The position numbers and the translations under genes are program-made. From positions 31,086,708 to 31,150,707 of the forward strand of contig CM040127.1 in NCBI GenBank assembly GCA_022559845.1: a DNA stretch of 64,000 bases. The letters are read 5' to 3'. The stretch is from Amorphophallus konjac (lineage: Eukaryota; Streptophyta; Magnoliopsida; Alismatales; Araceae). Of this stretch, positions 58,475-64,000 are shown one piece after another; the first letter of the stretch is position 1, and every line of letters starts with the position of its first letter. Below the pieces are notes generated by a model, which did no database searches, was not told the DNA's origin, and worked only from the letters and a program-made list of their open reading frames with translations.

Positions 58475-61400
58475 TCACTCAAACAGGTACGGGAACTGCT
58501 GACGCATCTCGTCCTCACGTTCCCACGAAGCCTCACCACCAGAGTGTCGTTGCCACACGACTTTTACCAAGGGAATGACCTTGTTCCGCAGGCGCTGCTC
58601 TCGCCTATCCTCCACGCGGATCGGAAACTCTGGGAGAGAAAGATCTGGAGTCACCTCAGGCCAAACGGAAAACTCGAGCACATGAGAGTCATCGGGCATA
58701 TACTTCCGCAACATAGAGACGTGGAACACGTCATGCACCGACGCCAACTCAGAGGGTAACTGCAACCGGTAAGCAACCTCACCGATGCGCTCCACAATCG
58801 CGAAAGGACCAATATAGCGGGGACTCAGCTTCCCACGCCGTCCAAACCGCATCACCCCCTTCATCGGAGAAACTCTCAAGAACACATGATCGCCCACGGC
58901 GAACTCGAGGGGCTGCCGCCTACGGTCAGCATAGCTCTTCTGCCGACTCTGGGCCGCCAACATGTTCTGACGAACCAGGTGCACAACATCCACACATTGC
59001 TGCACCAATTCCGGTCCCGTCAAAACACGCTCACCCACCTCAAACCAATCAAGTGGAGTCCGACAAGGACGCCCATACAATGCCTCATAAGGAGCCATGC
59101 CGATGCTCGAATGAAAGCTGTTGTTATAGGCAAACTCCACTAACGGTAGGTGACGAATCCAACTCCCTTGCCACTCCAGGCAGCAGGATCTCAGCATGTC
59201 CTCCAAAGTCTGAATGGTCCTCTCAGACTGACCATCTGACTGTGGATGATACGCCGAGCTAAATGCCAACTCCGTGCCAAGAGCTCGCTGGAAACTCCTC
59301 CAGAATCCAGAAGTGAAGCGCGGATCCCGATCCGACACGATCGAAATGGGAACCCCATGCAACGGAACGATCCGCTCCACATAAAGACGAGCCAACTTAG
59401 GCACGCTCCAGCTGACCTTGACCGGTAGCAACCGCGTCACCTTCGTCAGCCGATCCACCAGCAACCAAATACTGTCCTGCCCAGTCGGGGTTCTGGGCAA
59501 CCCCACCACAAAATCCGTGGTCACATGGTCCCACTTCCAAGCAGGAACATCCAAGGGCTGGAGAGTACCGCCTGGTCGCTGATGCTCCGCCTTCACTTGC
59601 TGACAGATCAGGCACCTGGCCACAAACTCGGCCACATCTCTCTTCATGCCAGGCCACCAGAACTGCCTCCGCAAGTTCCGATACATCTTCGTCGCACCCG
59701 GGTGCACAGTGTACCTGCTCCCATGAGCCTCGCGTAACACCGCACGACGAACCTGCTCCTCCCCTGGGACGTACAGCCTGCCACGAAACCTCGCAGCACC
59801 GTCCTCGCCAAGCTCCACATCAGCTATCGCCAAAATCCGGGGCAACTCAGGGTCCGCATGCTGAGCCTCTGTCACCTGACGACGGATAGCAGGAGTGACA
59901 GTCAGACTCGCAAGCACTGCCAACCCTCGCTCCTGGGGAATCTTGAGCCTGAAGGAAACTTCGGGCACTTGTTCCCAGAGCCTCCACTTCCTCAGCATCA
60001 AGGTACTGACCGCAACCTTCCTACTCAAGGCATCGGCGACGACATTCATCCTGCCCGGCTGATAAGACAGGGTGAAGTCATAGTCCTTCATGAACTCCAT
60101 CCAACGCCTTTGTCTGAGGTTCAGATCTCTCTGCGAGAACACATACCTCAGACTCTGATGGTCAGTGAACACCTCGAACTTCTCACCGTACAGATAATGC
60201 CTCCAGATCTTCAGCGCGAAGATCACTGCCGCCAACTCAAGGTCATGGGTAGGGTAGTTCTCCTCATGGGGCTTTAGCTGCCGAGATGCATAAGCCACCA
60301 CTCTACCATGCTGCATCAGAACAGCACCCAATCCAACGCCGGAAGCATCTGTACACACCACAAAACCTCCCGATCCAGAAGGCAAAACCAACACCGGAGC
60401 CGAGGTGAGCAACCTCTTCAGTTCCCTAAAGCTCTGCTCACACTCCTCGGACCAGACGAAAGGCACATCCTTCCGCGTGAGCCTCGTCATCGGGGTCGCA
60501 ATGCGGGAAAAATCCTGGATAAACCGGCGATAATAACCCGCAAGCCCCAAGAAACTCCGGATCTCCGTCACCGACCTCGGCCTCGGCCACTGCATCACGG
60601 CCTCGACCTTGGCGGGATCCACGGAAATGCCATCACCAGAAATCACGTGCCCCAGAAAGTGCACCTCGCTGAGCCAAAACTCGCACTTGCTGAGCTTCGC
60701 ATACAACTGGTGATCTCGCAACGTCTGCAGCACCACACCCAAATGGTACGCATGCTCCTCGGCAGACTGCGAATAAACAAGGATGTCATCCACGAAGATG
60801 ACCACGAACTGGTCCAAATACGGGTGGAACACCCTCTGCATCAAGTCCATGAAGGCTGCTGGGGCATTGGTGAGCCCAAACGGCATCACCAGAAACTCAT
60901 AATGCCCGTACCTCGTACTGAACGCAGTCTTCTCCACATCGGACTCGCGAATTCTCAGCTGATAGTAACCGGACCGCAAATCAACCCGCGAGAACACTCG
61001 CGCAGACTGCAGCTGGTCGAACAAATCATCAATCCGCGGCAACGGATACTTGTTCTTAACGGTCACTTCATTCAGCTGCCGATAGTCAATGCACAGCCGC
61101 AGACTACCGTCCTTCTTCTTCACAAACAGCACGGGCGCACCCCAAGGGGAAAAGCTCGGACGAATATACCCCTTGGCCAACAGCTCCTGCAACTGCGCCC
61201 TCAACTCCCTCAACTCAGCGGGGGCCATACGGTAGGGAGCCTTCGCCAAAGGTCCCGTACCAGGCACAACCTCGATCACGAAATCGATCTCCCGCTGGGG
61301 AGGTAATCCAGGCAACTCCTCAGGAAAAACATCGGGAAACTCGCACACCACCGCAATGTCCTCGACATTCGGCTCCATCCGGTCAGACACAACCACTGAC

Positions 61401-63142
61401 GCGAGAAAACCCTGGCAACCTGAATCAAGCAATCGACGGGCTCGAATAGCAGAGATAAGAAATCGAGAAGAGGTGGAACGGATACCTTGGAAATAGAAGG
61501 TCCTCTTGCTCGGATGCTGGAAGTAGACCCTCTTCATTCCACAATCCACCACCGCTCTATGAGTCTCGAGCCAATCCATGCCTAGAATCACATCATAATC
61601 CCGAAGCTGCAACGCATACAACCTGCCTGGCATACTCCGTCCATCGATCCACACCGGAACCTGGTCGAAGCAATACGGAGTGACCATAAAGTCACCCGAA
61701 GGCAACTCCACAGCCAAATCACAGGACAACTGGGTCACCGGCTCCTCGACGCTCGACGCGAAATCCTCCGAAATAAACGAATGAGACGCGCCAGAATCAA
61801 ATAAAACCCGAGCCGCACAACCCAAAATCTGAACGGTACCTTCCACGAGCTGCGACGCTACTGCCTCTGCCCTGGTCAAGTGCGTGATCTGGCCACGAGC
61901 TCTCTGCCTGCCTCCCACACTAGCTGACCTGGGTAGCGGCGGATACTGTCCCTGCTGCTGCTGCTGCTGGGAAACCTGCTGCTGCGGCGGCCTCTGAGGA
62001 CAGTCACGCGCCATGTGCCCTGGCTGGTCACACCGAAAACAGATGATCGGCGCCGTGCACTGCCTGCCTGGGTGGGTCTCACTACACCGTGGACAAGGTC
62101 CTCGCGATCCACCCACCGATCCCTGTCGCTGCAAAGGAAACGGCTGCTGCACACTGCCCGATGAAGCCTGCCCCTGATCTCTGGACTTCTTCTTGCCGAA
62201 CCCCTTCTTGAAGAACTTCTTGACCTTCGAGCCGAAGGACGCAGATCCTGTCACCGAAGCTGCCGATGCCGGTACTCCTGAACCACTCATCGCAGACTGA
62301 AAGAAACCCTGCTGCTGAGTAGCCGACTGCTGGCTGCGACCTGACACAGACTGCCCCTGGCTGATCGGTCCTCGAGTCCTCTGCATATCCATCTCCAAGG
62401 AAATCGCAACACGAGACGCCGTCTCGAGATCAGTGGCCCCATTCGCGATCAGATGGTGCCTCAGCTCCAGCCTCAAGCCCTGCACAAACTGCGTCGTCCT
62501 CACCCTCTCATGCTCCATGATATGAGGTGCATACCGACCCAGCTCGACAAATCGGGCCCTGTACTGCAACACGGACATGTCACCCTGCACCAGCTCCAGA
62601 AACTCCCGCATCCGCTGCGTAGCAACAACATCTGGACAGTACGTACGCTCGAAAGCACTGACAAAGTCATCCCACTCGACCTGCTCAAGTGGACGAAGCT
62701 GAAAGGACGTCTTCCACTCGGAAGACCACCACCTCCGAGCCGTACCCTGCAACTGGTTGTAGGCCAACACCACTCTGTCCTCGACAGCACTCTTCGCAGA
62801 ACTGAACACCCGCTCCATCTCATCAAGCCAATCACGAGCCGCATCAGGGTCTGCCTGGCCGCTAAAGTAAGGTGGATGGAACTGCATGAAGTCCCTCACT
62901 GCTCGGCCTGGCCCACCCCTGACTGACGAGCCCTCACCGGCCTCTCCGCCGAACTGCTGAGCCATGAGATGGTACATGCCACGGAGAAAACCCTCGGCCC
63001 CCGGAGCCCTCGCAGCATCCGCGGCCTCGGTAGCTCCCGGAACTCTGCTATGCTCCTCCTGGTCCCTCTGGACCCCCTGCTGGATCTCCTGACCTCCAGC
63101 CGACTGCCCCTGCTGAGAGCGAGAACTTCTCCTCGGCGCCAT
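58475..63142 (-). CDS. Gag-Pol polyprotein of a Ty3/Gypsy chromovirus (Tekay/Del type), 1555 aa
   Basis: The ORF is uninterrupted. I use the ATG at 63142 (MAPRRSSRS, usual for this lineage), although the frame is open 19 codons further upstream. Domains in order: capsid-like Gag (~84-231); CCHC zinc knuckle (C368, C371, H376, C381); aspartic protease (DSGAS, D449); reverse transcriptase with FVDD (783-786); RNase H (D932, E969, D994); integrase with HHCC zinc finger (H1140, H1147, C1177, C1180) and D1210, D1271, E1307 (D-D-35-E spacing); and a C-terminal chromodomain (~1509-1555) ending PYLFE. Family knowledge: the polyprotein makes virus-like particles, reverse-transcribes and integrates the element, and the chromodomain can guide integration to modified chromatin. 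The lack of stops suggests a young, possibly active copy. Confidence 0.93.
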   Translation of the reverse strand: MAPRRSSRSQQGQSAGGQEIQQGVQRDQEEHSRVPGATEAADAARAPGAEGFLRGMYHLMAQQFGGEAGEGSSVRGGPGRAVRDFMQFHPPYFSGQADPDAARDWLDEMERVFSSAKSAVEDRVVLAYNQLQGTARRWWSSEWKTSFQLRPLEQVEWDDFVSAFERTYCPDVVATQRMREFLELVQGDMSVLQYRARFVELGRYAPHIMEHERVRTTQFVQGLRLELRHHLIANGATDLETASRVAISLEMDMQRTRGPISQGQSVSGRSQQSATQQQGFFQSAMSGSGVPASAASVTGSASFGSKVKKFFKKGFGKKKSRDQGQASSGSVQQPFPLQRQGSVGGSRGPCPRCSETHPGRQCTAPIICFRCDQPGHMARDCPQRPPQQQVSQQQQQQGQYPPLPRSASVGGRQRARGQITHLTRAEAVASQLVEGTVQILGCAARVLFDSGASHSFISEDFASSVEEPVTQLSCDLAVELPSGDFMVTPYCFDQVPVWIDGRSMPGRLYALQLRDYDVILGMDWLETHRAVVDCGMKRVYFQHPSKRTFYFQGIRSTSSRFLISAIRARRLLDSGCQGFLASVVVSDRMEPNVEDIAVVCEFPDVFPEELPGLPPQREIDFVIEVVPGTGPLAKAPYRMAPAELRELRAQLQELLAKGYIRPSFSPWGAPVLFVKKKDGSLRLCIDYRQLNEVTVKNKYPLPRIDDLFDQLQSARVFSRVDLRSGYYQLRIRESDVEKTAFSTRYGHYEFLVMPFGLTNAPAAFMDLMQRVFHPYLDQFVVIFVDDILVYSQSAEEHAYHLGVVLQTLRDHQLYAKLSKCEFWLSEVHFLGHVISGDGISVDPAKVEAVMQWPRPRSVTEIRSFLGLAGYYRRFIQDFSRIATPMTRLTRKDVPFVWSEECEQSFRELKRLLTSAPVLVLPSGSGGFVVCTDASGVGLGAVLMQHGRVVAYASRQLKPHEENYPTHDLELAAVIFALKIWRHYLYGEKFEVFTDHQSLRYVFSQRDLNLRQRRWMEFMKDYDFTLSYQPGRMNVVADALSRKVAVSTLMLRKWRLWEQVPEVSFRLKIPQERGLAVLASLTVTPAIRRQVTEAQHADPELPRILAIADVELGEDGAARFRGRLYVPGEEQVRRAVLREAHGSRYTVHPGATKMYRNLRRQFWWPGMKRDVAEFVARCLICQQVKAEHQRPGGTLQPLDVPAWKWDHVTTDFVVGLPRTPTGQDSIWLLVDRLTKVTRLLPVKVSWSVPKLARLYVERIVPLHGVPISIVSDRDPRFTSGFWRSFQRALGTELAFSSAYHPQSDGQSERTIQTLEDMLRSCCLEWQGSWIRHLPLVEFAYNNSFHSSIGMAPYEALYGRPCRTPLDWFEVGERVLTGPELVQQCVDVVHLVRQNMLAAQSRQKSYADRRRQPLEFAVGDHVFLRVSPMKGVMRFGRRGKLSPRYIGPFAIVERIGEVAYRLQLPSELASVHDVFHVSMLRKYMPDDSHVLEFSVWPEVTPDLSLPEFPIRVEDRREQRLRNKVIPLVKVVWQRHSGGEASWEREDEMRQQFPYLFE

Positions 63143-63291
63143 ACTCGCTCCTGAAGCACAAGACAGAAAACACACAAACGGCAAGGTCAAAATAAACACA
63201 CGGTGCCCAATGCCAGCGTCATCTGTACATCATCGTTGTGGACTAGTGGACCACTACAATTACCTATGATTCTCATGTAATTCCACAACCG

Positions 63292-63304
63292 CGCTCTGAT
63301 ACCA
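63292..63304 (-). promoter_or_regulatory. Primer-binding site of element 2, tRNA-iMet
   Basis: On the minus strand TGGTATCAGAGCG lies two bases inside the 5' LTR end, identical to the site in element 1. Confidence 0.9.
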
Positions 63305-63306
63305 GC

Positions 63307-64000
63307 TGTAACGACCCGAGAATCCGATTACCGGGAAGGCCCGATAACCCGAGACTCGTACCGCCACCCACGAGTCCGAAGACTCGGAAGGGTTAAAAGG
63401 ATGGTGTGGAAACTACACAAGTATCACAAATAATTGCAGAAATTAAACAGTTATAATATTAAGCAGGAAATGAATTTAACATTTTACATGGTCCACAATA
63501 AAATAACAACAACAGCAACAGTAGTCCACGACTAGTACAGTGACAAGAAAGAAAAGTACAGCTACACGGGGCATCCCCCGGCTCTGACCTCTGGCACTAC
63601 CTCAGGACACCCGCACCACGCTTCCGCTGCGCTCCTGACGCGCTCCCCGAAGGTGGCGCCTCACCTGAAACACGGTGAAAACACGCAGGGAATGAGTCTC
63701 GGAACAAGACTCAGTAGGGATCACTCGAACCCTACCTCGAAAAACGAGAAACCACTACTCTAGCGGTAGGAAAGTACCTCGGAAAGGAAAGCCCTGTACT
63801 CTACAGAACTAGACCCTACGGCACGCAAACCGACACACGTGCCACGGTACGAGAAGACCGCAACTCAACGGTCGAACCGTCAAAACCCGAAGGTCGGAAA
63901 CACACGACTGACAGTCTGACACTCCGTACTCGACAGGAGTACCACCCACTAGAAGCACAGCCGGTAGCGTCCCCTGACGTCTTACACCGCACCGCAGGTG
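63307..64000 (-). mobile_element. 5' LTR of element 2, cut by the window edge
   Basis: It repeats 55700-56393 in the same orientation with about three substitutions noticed. Roughly 2 kb of this LTR, including its promoter, should continue past 64000. Confidence 0.9.

Noticed and set aside
60308..61306. 332-codon plus-strand ORF
   Set aside because: Lies antisense to the reverse transcriptase/RNase H part of the gag-pol gene; an artefact of GC-rich codon use with no family resemblance.

Overview
This is nuclear DNA of a flowering plant. Genes are few, split by introns and widely spaced, and most of the window is transposable elements. LTR retrotransposons of the plant Tekay/Del and Tat types are present, with a tRNA-iMet primer site in the former. 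I cannot name the species. There are no bacterial or organellar features.

1-20 kb holds single-copy genes. At the left edge is the C-terminal end of a BTB/POZ-WD40-like gene (+). A ten-exon gene (-, 3151-9888) encodes a 335-residue type-I membrane protein, which I assembled exon by exon with every junction in phase. A small intronless gene (+, 14543-14806) encodes a TDIF-type CLE peptide precursor. A five-exon gene (-, 16699-18666) encodes a 226-residue conserved plant protein of unknown function. SINE-like and MITE-like repeats lie between and inside them.

20-42.5 kb is a large tandem segmental duplication. Each unit carries one three-exon F-box/PP2 (PP2-B type) gene whose second intron is inflated by transposons (7.8 kb in copy 1, 5.6 kb in copy 2). 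Copy 1 is intact (300 codons). Copy 2 has a 2-base deletion that replaces the last PP2 strands with an unrelated tail. Comparing the units dates several events: two solo LTRs, two hAT-type MITEs, a Tourist-type MITE, an approximately 3.2 kb deletion in copy 2 and an inverted block.

31.9-33 kb and 42.5-47.9 kb are gene-free. They hold a compact Tat-like LTR element (two ~728 bp LTRs around a 155 bp interior), a truncated relative, a fold-back element and AT-rich sequence with CACTA-like subterminal motifs.

47.9-64 kb is two nested, related Ty3/Gypsy elements. The outer one (+) has 3.4 kb LTRs and a 2.5 kb interior without gag-pol, so it looks non-autonomous. Its 3' LTR is interrupted by an autonomous chromovirus (-) with an uninterrupted 1555-codon gag-pol ending in a chromodomain. 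LTRs of both carry arrays of short palindromes with matched arms, the least explained structure in the window.
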